Shown piece by piece: positions 1 to 7,849 of a stretch of 64,000 bases of DNA (the first letter of the stretch is position 1; every line of letters begins with the position of its first letter). This DNA comes from Salegentibacter salegens (GTDB lineage Bacteria > Bacteroidota > Bacteroidia > Flavobacteriales > Flavobacteriaceae): the NCBI RefSeq assembly GCF_900142975.1, contig NZ_LT670848.1, positions 2,108,001 through 2,172,000 on the forward strand, given 5' to 3'. The translations under genes were made by a program, and so were the position numbers. Under the pieces are notes generated by a model that made no database searches, was not told the origin of the DNA, and saw nothing but the letters and a program-made list of their open reading frames with translations.

Positions 1-183
1 ATCCTTTCGAAATATCTTTTGCTCTTTTCTCCAGGGGATTAAAATTTCCAGCACCCAAACTAAAAGCGACAGTCCAATTAACCAATAAAAATAATTGGTC
101 CAGGAAGGATTGCTAATCTCATTCACCAGGTAATTAAAATACCCGGTAAAAGAATCGGCGATTATGTCTAAGTACTTTTCCAA
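1..183 (-). CDS. Sterol desaturase / fatty acid hydroxylase family protein, N-terminal part
   Basis: The minus strand is open from a TTG at 183 to the window edge and encodes 61 residues beginning (M)EKYLDIIADSFTGYFNYL. It includes a hydrophobic segment at about residues 31-47 (FYWLIGLSLLVWVLEIL) and then IPWRKEQK. This matches my memory of the N-terminus of flavobacterial sterol desaturase family membrane proteins; the His-box catalytic core would lie beyond base 1. TTG is chosen because no ATG fits and because a -7 element (207-214) and an operator (237-250) sit just upstream, giving a leader of about 18 nt. The family call rests on the N-terminus only. Confidence 0.6.
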   Translation of the reverse strand, partial: MEKYLDIIADSFTGYFNYLVNEISNPSWTNYFYWLIGLSLLVWVLEILIPWRKEQKIFRKD

Positions 184-206
184 CCGTTTTTTTAAGTTTT
201 ACAAGG

Positions 207-250
207 CAAAAATATAATAATCCTACACTTAGGGCAGTAACTTTTGTTAC
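207..250 (-). promoter_or_regulatory. Promoter with GTAAC-N4-GTTAC operator, for the desaturase gene
   Basis: On the minus strand a perfect Bacteroidota -7 element, TATTTTTG, covers 214-207. A perfect palindrome GTAAC-TTTT-GTTAC lies at 237-250. The palindrome centre is 36.5 bp from the last G of the -7 element, the same distance as at the three other copies in this window (5239-5252, 5271-5284, 15689-15702). With a start site 5-6 nt beyond the -7 element, the centre would fall near -42, typical of class II activation by Crp/Fnr proteins. Confidence 0.7.
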
Positions 251-406
251 AGTAATCAAATGCTACTCGTTTTTAGAAATTAAGTGGTTCTTAACAAAGG
301 GCGGACATAAAATGTTAGTCTTTGTTAAATGGCGAAAAGTTCAGGGTTTTCTATTTAATTTTAAGACTGAAAATGATAAAGAAATCAACTTGAAAATTAT
401 AAAATT

Positions 407-1399
407 ATGAGTCAGTTTAAATTACAACATAAATTCGGATTAGGCGGAGTCGCCATTGGTAACGGATTTAAGCAATTAAGCGATACTGAGGCTGAAAAAA
501 CACTGGAAGGAGCCTGGGAAGCCGGCGTGAGATATTATGACACCTCGCCCTGGTATGGATTAGGCTTAAGCGAAAGAAGATTTGGACATTTTCTGCATAA
601 TAAAAAACGAGAAGATTACGTGCTTTCCACCAAAGTTGGCCGGGTTTTAAAAGCCACGAAAAATGTTCCTGAAACAATGTGGAATAATCCTGCACCCTTT
701 GATTATAAATATGATTATTCAGCTGAAGCTGTTCGCCGCTCTGTAGAAGATAGCCTGCAGCGCTTAGGCGTAGAAAGTATAGATTATGCTTTTATTCACG
801 ATCTTTCCCCAGATCATAATGATGAATATGAAGAAGGAACCACCTGGGAAGATCATTTTGAAGTCGCCAAAAAGGGTGCCATGCCAGAGCTTGAAAAAAT
901 GAAAGAAGAAGGTCTCATCAAAGCCTGGGGATTGGGAGTAAACACCATAGAACCTATTTTAAAAACTTTGGAAGTTGCAAAACCAGATGTCTTTCTTTCG
1001 GCTATTCAATATTCTTTGGTTCACCATAAAGAAGCATTAGAGCGTTTATTACCGGCTATAGAAAAAAGCGAAGCAAGTTTAATAAATGCTGCGCCATTTA
1101 ATGCAGGCTTACTTGCCGGGCAAAAGCGTTATAATTATGCTGGTGAAATGCCCAATGATATTTCAGATCGATATAAAAAAATATTGAAAATTGCGGAAAA
1201 ACATAAGGTAAACCTCGTGGCAGCATCGCTTCAGTTTTCTTTAGCCCCCAAAGCTGCAGGTACTGTATTGGCTGGAGCCAGTAAACCAGAACAAGTTCAG
1301 GAAAATGTAAAAGCACTGGAAATAAAAATCCCTTCGGAATTCTGGGAAGAACTAAAAGCCGAAAATCTTATTGATCAAAAAGCTGAAGTACCTGCTTAA
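407..1399 (+). CDS. Aldo/keto reductase
   Basis: A 330-residue cytosolic NAD(P)H-dependent oxidoreductase with the (beta/alpha)8 fold. The catalytic tetrad is visible: Asp45 and Tyr50 in YYDTSPWYG, Lys76 in STKVGR, and His131 in FIHD. The sequence style (GLGLSERRFG after the Tyr, long insert at about 85-105) resembles the D-threo-aldose / L-fucose dehydrogenase branch. The substrate cannot be read from the sequence. It stands alone on the plus strand, divergent from the desaturase gene, and is followed by a terminator hairpin. The palindrome at 237-250 is not correctly placed relative to any -7 element pointing this way, so I do not assign that site to this gene. Confidence 0.88.
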   Translation: MSQFKLQHKFGLGGVAIGNGFKQLSDTEAEKTLEGAWEAGVRYYDTSPWYGLGLSERRFGHFLHNKKREDYVLSTKVGRVLKATKNVPETMWNNPAPFDYKYDYSAEAVRRSVEDSLQRLGVESIDYAFIHDLSPDHNDEYEEGTTWEDHFEVAKKGAMPELEKMKEEGLIKAWGLGVNTIEPILKTLEVAKPDVFLSAIQYSLVHHKEALERLLPAIEKSEASLINAAPFNAGLLAGQKRYNYAGEMPNDISDRYKKILKIAEKHKVNLVAASLQFSLAPKAAGTVLAGASKPEQVQENVKALEIKIPSEFWEELKAENLIDQKAEVPA

Positions 1400-1406
1400 A
1401 AAATAA

Positions 1407-1450
1407 AGCCCCGAATTCACGAATAATAAATAATTCATGAATTCGTGGCT
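1407..1450 (+). terminator. Hairpin terminator after the aldo/keto reductase
   Basis: An inverted repeat starts 7 bp after the stop codon. The left arm agccccgaattcacgaat pairs with the right arm attcatgaattcgtggct at 16 of 18 positions around an AT-rich loop. There is no long T-run, so it may act as a bidirectional end between the convergent reductase and fic genes. Confidence 0.55.
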
Positions 1451-1547
1451 TATCAATTTATAGCCTCAGAGAGGTCGTATTTATAGAAAATTGTCCACCA
1501 AAACAGGGACTGCCTAATTGTTTTCACCATCAGAGAAGAAGAACAAA

Positions 1548-2501
1548 CTAGCGCTTCCTTTTTCTGTTTTTAATATAATCCTGAATTGCTTCCTTAGTAG
1601 TAAGCCAATTTCTGCCTTCTTTATAGGCATCAATTTTTCCCTGCCTTGCCAGTAAACTAATATATTCCTGGCCATATGGCAATTGCTCCTCCTCTACCAG
1701 GTTAGAAATTTCAGTATAATTAGCATCATTATCTGGCAGCGCCTGAATATAAATATTCAAAGTACGTTCTAATGCCTGGCACATTAATAGCGCAAGTTTG
1801 TTATAATCTCCCTTATTTGCAGCATTTAATGCGGCATAATATTTTTTGCGATCGTTACGTAGAATAATAGCCGGTGGAAAACCTGCATTCATTAAAATAA
1901 GGTTCATCGCCAAGCGCACCGTTCTTCCATTTCCATCGAAAAAAGGATGAATCCAAACAAATTTATGATGAAAAACCATAGCCAGTTCAATTACATTTAA
2001 CTGCTGCTTATTTTCATTTACAAAATTCACTAAATCATCAAATAACCCTGAAACCTTTTGGGCATTGGGTGGCACAAAATTAGCACCAGCGATACGCACA
2101 CCAGAATTTCTTAACCTCCCGGCAAAATCATCTTCTATACTTCTTAAACCCAACTCGTGTAATTTGAGAATATCTTTACCATTTAGTTGATAACCCGTTT
2201 TGACAAGGGTATACAAATAATCTAAAGCGGTTTCGTGATTTTTGGCTTCAAAATGCTCTCGCAGTGACTTTCCCTTTACGGTAATTCCTTCTTGCAAAAC
2301 CATTTGAGTTTCCCTAAGGGTGAGGGTATTTCCTTCTATACTATTTGAATTATAAGTCCATTCTATAGAAAGAACTTCTTTCATTTTTTTCAAAGCGATA
2401 TTGGGCAACGGCCTGGCTTTTTCCAGCATTGCTTTCTTTTCGAACAAGCGCTCAAAAGTGCTTTGCATCTCTTCTCTATATCTTACATCTACGTCCCACA
2501 T
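1548..2501 (-). CDS. Fic family protein (probable AMP-transferase)
   Basis: A 317-residue Fic-domain protein. The active-site loop HPFFDGNGR is at residues 185-193, with the His, Asp/Asn and Arg needed to move AMP from ATP to a hydroxyl on a target protein. An inhibitory-helix motif, S52-xxx-E56-G57, lies in front of the core, as in class II Fic proteins whose activity is held off by this N-terminal helix. The C-terminal 60 residues (GQEYISLLARQGKIDAYKEGRNW and on) look like a small helix-turn-helix domain seen in solitary Fic proteins. No antitoxin-like gene lies beside it. The target is unknown. Confidence 0.9.
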   Translation of the reverse strand: MWDVDVRYREEMQSTFERLFEKKAMLEKARPLPNIALKKMKEVLSIEWTYNSNSIEGNTLTLRETQMVLQEGITVKGKSLREHFEAKNHETALDYLYTLVKTGYQLNGKDILKLHELGLRSIEDDFAGRLRNSGVRIAGANFVPPNAQKVSGLFDDLVNFVNENKQQLNVIELAMVFHHKFVWIHPFFDGNGRTVRLAMNLILMNAGFPPAIILRNDRKKYYAALNAANKGDYNKLALLMCQALERTLNIYIQALPDNDANYTEISNLVEEEQLPYGQEYISLLARQGKIDAYKEGRNWLTTKEAIQDYIKNRKRKR

Positions 2502-2557
2502 ACCACAAAGATATAAAATATCGGTTGAAGTTATATAAAACCTATCCGATATTAAAA

Positions 2558-3796
2558 TTATTTTTCAAATTTAAGTAATTTCACAGCTTTATTGTCATTA
2601 TAATCCATTCGAAGAAAAATAATTCCGGCTGAAATTAAAGTTAGAATTCCAATTAACATAATCGCTGCTTCAATACTCACCAAATCTGCAATTACCCCAG
2701 TTAAGATAGCTCCTATCGCATATCCCAGGTCACGCCAAAGTCTGAAAATACCAATACTTTTTGCCCGATCCTGCGGATGTGTGTTATCGGCAATAGTTGC
2801 CAGGAAAGTCGGGTAAACCATTGCGGTTCCCCAGCCCAGTAAAGAAGAAAGTATCACAAAATGCGTCATTGTTTCAGCCCAAACTAAAATTACCAAAACT
2901 ATTGCCTGTAAGAGCATCCCAATAAACAGCATATCTTTTTTACTGAAAATATCGGCCATTCTTCCGGTAAGCAGTTGACCTATTCCCCAAACTGCGGGAT
3001 AAAGTGCAGTAACAATTCCTATTTGTTCAAGATTAAAACCTTTTCCGGAAAGTAAAATAGGAAATAATCCCCAGGCCATTCCATCATTTAAATTATTGAT
3101 TAGCCCCGCCTGACTAACAGAACCAAGGTTTTTATCTTTCCAGGTAGTATCCCAGAAAATATTTTTCAATCGCAACATATCGCTGCTTCCCTCTTCTTTG
3201 GCCACGTGATGTCGCGTATCTTTAATTAGAAAAATACTAAAGAGTAAACCCAGAATCATAAGTCCAATTCCCAGGTAGAATGGATAAGGCCTAACGCCAT
3301 ATTCTGAAGCGATCCAGCCCGTAAGAAAGGCTACAACAGCTACTGCAAAATATCCGGCAAATTCATTTAAACCCATTGCAAAACCACGCTGTTTTTCACC
3401 CACCAGGTCAATTTTCATCACTACGGTACTACTCCAGGCCAATCCCTGGTTTATTCCGAGTAAGACATTGGCGGCGATTATCCAGTTCCAGTTTTCAGCA
3501 TAAATGAGGATAAAAGGAATGGGAATAGCAAAAATCCATCCCAAAACCAACAAGTTTTTCCTTCCAAACCTATTTGCCAATGCCCCGGCGTAATAATTGG
3601 AAATCGCCTTTACCACTCCAAAAACTACAATAAAAGATAAAATGGCACTGGTTGCCGCAATACCAAATTCTTTTTCGGCAATTTCAGGCAAAATACTTCG
3701 TTCCAGCCCTACCATTCCGCCAACAAAGGCATTTACCAATACCAATAAACTAAATTGTTTCCAGTTCTCTTTTAATCCTAATTTTATATTTTCCAT
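2558..3796 (-). CDS. MFS transporter
   Basis: A 412-residue inner-membrane carrier with about 12 hydrophobic segments. The loop ANRFGRKNLLVLG after helix 2 and GRMADIFSKKDML in the second half are the paired MFS signatures. It starts 15 bp after the porin gene ends, so the two are very probably one transcript giving an outer-membrane pore plus an inner-membrane carrier. That transcript begins at a promoter carrying the palindrome at 5239-5252, which is shared with the divergent sulfur-type operon. The substrate is unknown; a sulfur compound or organic acid is only an inference from context. Confidence 0.88.
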   Translation of the reverse strand: MENIKLGLKENWKQFSLLVLVNAFVGGMVGLERSILPEIAEKEFGIAATSAILSFIVVFGVVKAISNYYAGALANRFGRKNLLVLGWIFAIPIPFILIYAENWNWIIAANVLLGINQGLAWSSTVVMKIDLVGEKQRGFAMGLNEFAGYFAVAVVAFLTGWIASEYGVRPYPFYLGIGLMILGLLFSIFLIKDTRHHVAKEEGSSDMLRLKNIFWDTTWKDKNLGSVSQAGLINNLNDGMAWGLFPILLSGKGFNLEQIGIVTALYPAVWGIGQLLTGRMADIFSKKDMLFIGMLLQAIVLVILVWAETMTHFVILSSLLGWGTAMVYPTFLATIADNTHPQDRAKSIGIFRLWRDLGYAIGAILTGVIADLVSIEAAIMLIGILTLISAGIIFLRMDYNDNKAVKLLKFEK

Positions 3797-3811
3797 TCGT
3801 GTTTTATAACT

Positions 3812-5185
3812 TTAAAAATTGAAGTTGGTAACAAAATTTAACTGATTAAAATTACTCTTATTAAAAATACTTTGGGCATCGGTGTGGTTTTGATTTCTCC
3901 TGTAAATCCATAAAATATCAAAATTCAAACCTTCCAAAAACCCGTGTGGATGATAACTTAAATGACTATTTATCTGAAAGGATTCATCTACATTATATTT
4001 ATTAAATGTAAACTTACCGGTTTCGGGACCTTGTAATTGTTGCATTTCTATTCCAATATGAAAATCGGGTTTTGGTAAATGATATTCTGCTTTAAAGGTA
4101 AAAACATCTGCATTTCCCAAGCCTTCCAGGCGTGATCTGGGAATGGAAGTAAAAAAGCGATCCCGCCCTAATTCCTTCGGAAATAAAAACCGGCCGGTAT
4201 CAAAAGCGTGGGTATAGGCAAAAGCGAAATTGAAACCCGATTTTTTCCAGCTCAGCTGAGAACTCAGTATCTGTCCGTTTTCCCCAGGTTGCACATATCT
4301 ATTCACATAAGCCAGATCTTCAGAATAGGAAAAAGGATGCTGGTAAACATATTGAACGCCAAAGTTAAAATTGGCCAGGTCATACCCTATTTCTGCCCAA
4401 ATTGTATTCATTACTTTATCGTGGTAAAAATCATAAAAATTAAGCTGAAGATTATCCTTTCTGAAATTGTAGTTTAAAATCCCAATTCCTGATGAAGGAT
4501 AAAATTCATGATTATCAGCCATTTCTCCATTCGGTTGAAATCCGTTATAGAAAAGTCCAAGCGTCTCATCCATAGCAAACCACTCGGTGGTTGAGCGAGG
4601 CGAAACCCCATCAATCCAGCCCAAATTGACCTCGTGTTTTGAATTGAAATTTAAATGTGCCCAGCCACCCCTATGCGCAAAAGGTTTCATCCTTCCATCG
4701 CTATGGTTTAAAAGTGGCGTGAATTCGGTTTCGAGCTTACCATAACTTAAATATGAATTCCCAAACCGATACCTTATAAACAGCTCTTCCAACCTATCGA
4801 GATCCTTAAAATTTCCTTTATTAAGTACATCATAAAGTTCGTACTCCCATTTAGCATTTTTTCCCGTTACCGCATCCTCAACACCCAAATCACTGCCAAA
4901 TGTCTTGTAGGTAAAAATTCCCTTTACTCCAATCTCAAAACCTTTAAAATTTCCGGTAGTAAATCCAAGGGCACCGCCGGTTGCATTGGTATAATAATCC
5001 TTTAGATCGCCCCGGTTTATGGTATTCATATAGAAATTCCGAATATGGCCATGAAAGGCTGCGTTGTCAAACATATCTCTAAGTTGGGGCTGTTCATCTT
5101 TTAAGAACTCCGTATGTTGAGCCTTGAGATTAAGACTTAAAACCAGCGATACAAGCAAGGGAAGGAATTTTAGGACTTTCAACAT
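3812..5185 (-). CDS. Outer-membrane porin, OprD-like
   Basis: A 457-residue protein with a clear signal peptide (MLKVLKFLPLLVSLVLSLNLKAQ). The remainder is made of alternating aromatic/hydrophobic strands and ends in FVTNFNF, the aromatic terminus of an outer-membrane beta-barrel. The opening block FHGHIRNFYMNTINRG and GGALGFTTGNFKGFEIGV resembles OprD/chitoporin-type porins annotated in Bacteroidota. It is the first gene of a two-gene unit with the MFS transporter. Its start codon lies 24 nt from the end of the -7 element GACTTTTG (5209-5216). Confidence 0.75.
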   Translation of the reverse strand: MLKVLKFLPLLVSLVLSLNLKAQHTEFLKDEQPQLRDMFDNAAFHGHIRNFYMNTINRGDLKDYYTNATGGALGFTTGNFKGFEIGVKGIFTYKTFGSDLGVEDAVTGKNAKWEYELYDVLNKGNFKDLDRLEELFIRYRFGNSYLSYGKLETEFTPLLNHSDGRMKPFAHRGGWAHLNFNSKHEVNLGWIDGVSPRSTTEWFAMDETLGLFYNGFQPNGEMADNHEFYPSSGIGILNYNFRKDNLQLNFYDFYHDKVMNTIWAEIGYDLANFNFGVQYVYQHPFSYSEDLAYVNRYVQPGENGQILSSQLSWKKSGFNFAFAYTHAFDTGRFLFPKELGRDRFFTSIPRSRLEGLGNADVFTFKAEYHLPKPDFHIGIEMQQLQGPETGKFTFNKYNVDESFQINSHLSYHPHGFLEGLNFDILWIYRRNQNHTDAQSIFNKSNFNQLNFVTNFNF

Positions 5186-5208
5186 TTAAGATTTTCAGAT
5201 TCAGATTG

Positions 5209-5252
5209 CAAAAGTCTCTATTCTTTGAGACTGTTGCAGTAACAAGGGTTAC
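5209..5252 (-). promoter_or_regulatory. Promoter with GTAAC-N4-GTTAC operator, for porin-MFS
   Basis: The perfect palindrome GTAAC-AAGG-GTTAC (5239-5252, preceded by CA) is identical over 16 bp to the one at 15687-15702. On the minus strand GACTTTTG (5216-5209) is a 7/8 match to TAnnTTTG. Its last G is 36.5 bp from the palindrome centre, exactly as in the other copies. Confidence 0.65.
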
Positions 5253-5270
5253 TTTAAACAAAATTGCTTT

Positions 5271-5314
5271 GTAACATTAGTCACGCTATTATTAAAATTT
5301 TCTAATTACTTTTG
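5271..5314 (+). promoter_or_regulatory. Promoter with near-palindromic operator, for the sulfur-type operon
   Basis: GTAAC-ATTA-GTCAC (5271-5284) is the same palindrome with one mismatch. TACTTTTG (5307-5314) is a perfect -7 element. The distance from centre to last G is 36.5 bp. The expected transcript start (about 5319-5321) falls on or just before the ATG at 5321, so this mRNA may be leaderless or nearly so. Confidence 0.65.
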
Positions 5315-5320
5315 CGAAAT

Positions 5321-6022
5321 ATGAAGGGAATACCTCCAACACTATTACTTCTTGGCTTTCTTACAGGCTTTTCAACTATGGCTCAAAATAGCAGCGTAAA
5401 TGTAGCTGGAGCAATGAAAAATGTGATGAAAAAAGGAGAACTTCATGGTACAATTTCACTGGATTCTGTAGCTAAAAAAGGTGTTTACGGACTTGGTCCC
5501 GTCGAATTCCTAAGTGGTGAACTGCTTATTTTAGACGGAGAAGTTTTTAAATCATCTGTTGAGAATAAAAATTCAATGCAAGTTGAAAAAACAAGTGCTG
5601 TAAAAGCGCCATTTTTTGTTTATGCTGAAGTTGAAAAGTGGAAATCGGTTTCTCTTCCAAACTCATTGAATTCATTGGAGAGGTTAGAAAATTTTCTAAA
5701 TGAAATGACGCCTGAAAGTGCTGAAGCTTTTCCATTTCGACTAAAGGGAAAAATCAATTCAGCTAAAATTCATATTGTAAATCTACCGCAAGGCCGAAAA
5801 GTGAGTTCTCCAAAAGAAGCTCACGAAGGACTTACAAATTATACTTTAGAAGATAAAGAGATAGAAATTCTCGGATTTTTCTCTCGTAAACACCAGGCGG
5901 TTTTTACGCATCACAATACTTATATGCATCTTCATTTAATTACCGAGGATGAAAAGCAGATGGGGCACCTGGACCAGCTTGAGTTTGATGCAAATAATTT
6001 AAAACTCTATCTTCCCGAATAA
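5321..6022 (+). CDS. Exported acetolactate decarboxylase-like protein
   Basis: A 233-residue protein with a signal peptide (MKGIPPTLLLLGFLTGFSTMAQ). The body matches the alpha-acetolactate decarboxylase (BudA/AlsD) family: the GE of a GLGPVEFLSGELLILDG block (Glu67), and the zinc-binding HLH at 203-205 in YMHLHLITED followed by His216 in MGHLD. The family makes acetoin from acetolactate, usually in the cytosol; export and the sulfur-type neighbours suggest another job here. A TTG-initiated start 9 nt upstream (5312) is rejected because it lies inside the -7 element. The stop overlaps the next start by one base. Confidence 0.75.
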   Translation: MKGIPPTLLLLGFLTGFSTMAQNSSVNVAGAMKNVMKKGELHGTISLDSVAKKGVYGLGPVEFLSGELLILDGEVFKSSVENKNSMQVEKTSAVKAPFFVYAEVEKWKSVSLPNSLNSLERLENFLNEMTPESAEAFPFRLKGKINSAKIHIVNLPQGRKVSSPKEAHEGLTNYTLEDKEIEILGFFSRKHQAVFTHHNTYMHLHLITEDEKQMGHLDQLEFDANNLKLYLPE

Positions 6023-6378
6023 TGCAAATCAAAGCTTACATAGCGATTTTCCTAACCGTGATTTTCTTCGGAAAATTCCTGATGCTAGACGCAAAAGTGC
6101 TGAATAGTATTTTGGATTCTGAAGGAATTGCGCTGGTAAACCCGTTTTGTAAGAAAAAAGTCCAAAAATCGGTAGATAATAAGACTTTTACGCAGGATTC
6201 TTTAGTCCTGGTGGTTAGCAGTGATGCTGTATGCAACCCGGCCTTTAACCTCGCAAAAATAGCCTGGTTCGAAACCGAAACAACAACAAATTTTCAAGAT
6301 TACAGTTACCTCAATCCTGCGGTAATTTCAACCTATTTCGCCAAAAACTATCCTCCTCCAAAAGAATTAGTAGCATAA
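6022..6378 (+). CDS. Small hypothetical membrane-anchored or exported protein
   Basis: I do not recognise this 118-residue protein. It has one N-terminal hydrophobic segment (about residues 4-22, signal anchor or signal peptide) and then a soluble part with two cysteines, Cys43 in NPFCKKK and Cys71 in DAVCNP, that could pair outside the cytoplasm. It is translationally coupled to the upstream gene (TAATG overlap), which supports a real gene in the six-gene operon. No function is inferred. Confidence 0.6.
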   Translation: MQIKAYIAIFLTVIFFGKFLMLDAKVLNSILDSEGIALVNPFCKKKVQKSVDNKTFTQDSLVLVVSSDAVCNPAFNLAKIAWFETETTTNFQDYSYLNPAVISTYFAKNYPPPKELVA

Positions 6379-6424
6379 TAAATTTTAGTTATTCGGCGTC
6401 CATGCCGATAAGCGATTTTATTAA

Positions 6425-6437
6425 CTCGATAATCGAG
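6425..6437. other. Small hairpin in the intra-operon gap
   Basis: CTCGAT-A-ATCGAG is a perfect 6-1-6 inverted repeat in the 153-bp gap between the hypothetical gene and doxX, the longest gap of the operon. It could be an RNA-processing or attenuation site. A 63-codon reading frame at 6444-6635 overlaps doxX and looks like chance. Confidence 0.3.
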
Positions 6438-6531
6438 ATTTAAATGCCTAGGCTTTTCTCGATATTAAAATATTATTTCTCTGAATGCCTTGTGATTTTG
6501 CTCCGAGGTAGTTTAATAACTCTAAACTTCA

Positions 6532-6939
6532 ATGAATACAAACATTTTAGTGAGTCGTCGCTCTATACAATTGTTACGGGTGATGCTCAGCGGGATATTT
6601 CTCGTGGCCAGTTTAAATCATTTACTCAATATTGAAAAAACGGTAAATCGAATAGACCAGGCAAAATTTAAAGGAATCGCCTATTTCTTCGGAAATCCGG
6701 AGTTGCTGGTAATGCTCTCAGGAGTTGTTATGCTTATCGCCGGGATTGCGTTACTTATCGGTTTCAAAACACGCTGGGCAGCAGCGGTTTTACTCGCAGT
6801 GTTAATCCCGATAACCTTAACGGTACAGGTAGGTCAAATTACCACGCTGGGGCCGCTTTTTAAAAATATTGCGATTTCTGGCGGACTCCTGTTTTTTATC
6901 CTAAACGATTTTAAAGATCAACAAACAACAAAAATATAA
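6532..6939 (+). CDS. DoxX family membrane protein
   Basis: A 135-residue integral membrane protein with four hydrophobic helices. The family pattern is visible: an N-terminal RSIQLLRVMLSGIFLVASLNH, a central LLVMLSGVVMLIAGIALLIGFKTRWAA, and the polar-residue helix VLLAVLIPITLTVQVG. DoxX relatives include the small subunit of the archaeal thiosulfate:quinone oxidoreductase and many quinone-linked membrane proteins of unknown function. Its place between exported proteins of sulfur-related families makes a membrane electron-transfer role plausible, but nothing in the sequence proves it. Confidence 0.8.
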   Translation: MNTNILVSRRSIQLLRVMLSGIFLVASLNHLLNIEKTVNRIDQAKFKGIAYFFGNPELLVMLSGVVMLIAGIALLIGFKTRWAAAVLLAVLIPITLTVQVGQITTLGPLFKNIAISGGLLFFILNDFKDQQTTKI

Positions 6940-6970
6940 CCGGCTGTTTCAGCCATAAAAATTCAAAAAA

Positions 6971-7387
6971 ATGAAAAATTCAATTTTAGTATTTACAGCT
7001 TTTATAATGCTGTTTTCAATAACAACAAATGCTCAAAATCACAATCCTGAAAAGAATAATTATGTGGTTTTAACAAAGAAAATTCCGCAGTTACAGCCAA
7101 TTTTAATTACTGCAGAAGAGTTGAAAAAGGAAGATGGACATCATTTTGGCGATTTCCAGGTTATTGTTTGCGGCCAGACCGTAAAAGGCTTAACCGATAA
7201 AGAACAAATGCAAAAGTTTATTCAGCGAGCCAAAAAAGCCAATGTTGCCCTTAAAGCCTGCGGATTTTCCCTCAATAAATTTGGTGTAGATCCTAAAGAA
7301 ATTCCTTCAGAAATGGAAGTTGTTGAGAATGGTATCCTGTATGATTTTCAACTTCAGAAAAAGGGATATTTCAGTATAGATCTTTAA
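6971..7387 (+). CDS. Exported DsrE-like protein 1
   Basis: A 138-residue protein with a signal peptide (to about TTNAQ) and a DsrE/F-like domain. The fold pattern is seen in FGDFQVIVCGQTVKGL, a helix (DKEQMQKFIQRAKKANV), and the ALKACGFSLNKFGVD block that carries the sulfur-carrier cysteine in this superfamily (Cys97). A second cysteine is Cys67. DsrE-type proteins move sulfane sulfur between partners; this one would act in the periplasm. It is a tandem duplicate of the next gene, 35 bp away, and shares its opening KNYVVxTxKIPQL. Confidence 0.75.
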   Translation: MKNSILVFTAFIMLFSITTNAQNHNPEKNNYVVLTKKIPQLQPILITAEELKKEDGHHFGDFQVIVCGQTVKGLTDKEQMQKFIQRAKKANVALKACGFSLNKFGVDPKEIPSEMEVVENGILYDFQLQKKGYFSIDL

Positions 7388-7422
7388 AAAAATCATTCTA
7401 AATCATATAAAGTATCAAGATA

Positions 7423-7839
7423 ATGAAAAAAATAGGAATTCTAATCTTAGTCTTTATGCTAGGCGTTTCAGGTTTTGCTCAAACAAAAACAGGAATTGAG
7501 AAGAAAAATTATGTAGTGTCTACTTCCAAAATTCCACAGTTAGAGCCAATAATCCTTACTGCTGAAGCATTAAAACAAGAAGATGGTCACAAATTTGGTG
7601 ATTTTCAAATAGTCCTTTATGGACGAAATGTTAAGGAGCTTACAGATAAAGAGAAGATGAAAAACTACGTAAAAAAAGCTAAAGCTGCGGGCGTAGAGAT
7701 CAAGGTTTGTAAACTCTCTATAAACTATTTGAAACTTGATAAAAAAGATTTACATCCCGACGTAAAGGTAGTAGACCACGCCTTTACGCATCTTTTACAA
7801 TTACAAAAGAATAAGAACTATTACAGTATAGAACTATAA
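7423..7839 (+). CDS. Exported DsrE-like protein 2
   Basis: A 138-residue paralogue of the preceding protein with its own signal peptide (to GFAQ). It keeps the carrier-position cysteine (Cys96 in KVCKLS) but has Tyr66 where copy 1 has Cys67, so only copy 1 could form a disulfide or bridge a persulfide between these two positions. Conserved blocks are LTAEALKQEDGHKFGDFQIV and LTDKEKMK. The gap to the next gene is 10 bp. The two copies may be a sulfur donor-acceptor pair or a heteromer, as in DsrEF-type complexes; this is inference. Confidence 0.75.
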   Translation: MKKIGILILVFMLGVSGFAQTKTGIEKKNYVVSTSKIPQLEPIILTAEALKQEDGHKFGDFQIVLYGRNVKELTDKEKMKNYVKKAKAAGVEIKVCKLSINYLKLDKKDLHPDVKVVDHAFTHLLQLQKNKNYYSIEL

Positions 7840-7849
7840 AAGATAATCT

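Noticed and set aside
237..250. Operator controlling the aldo/keto reductase
   Set aside because: No -7 element lies at the fixed distance on the plus strand, while a perfect one does on the minus strand.
5312..5320. TTG start for the acetolactate-decarboxylase-like gene
   Set aside because: It overlaps the -7 element TACTTTTG and spoils the signal peptide start; the ATG at 5321 is better.
6444..6635. 63-codon frame before doxX
   Set aside because: No start-site support, no recognisable protein, and it overlaps doxX in another frame.
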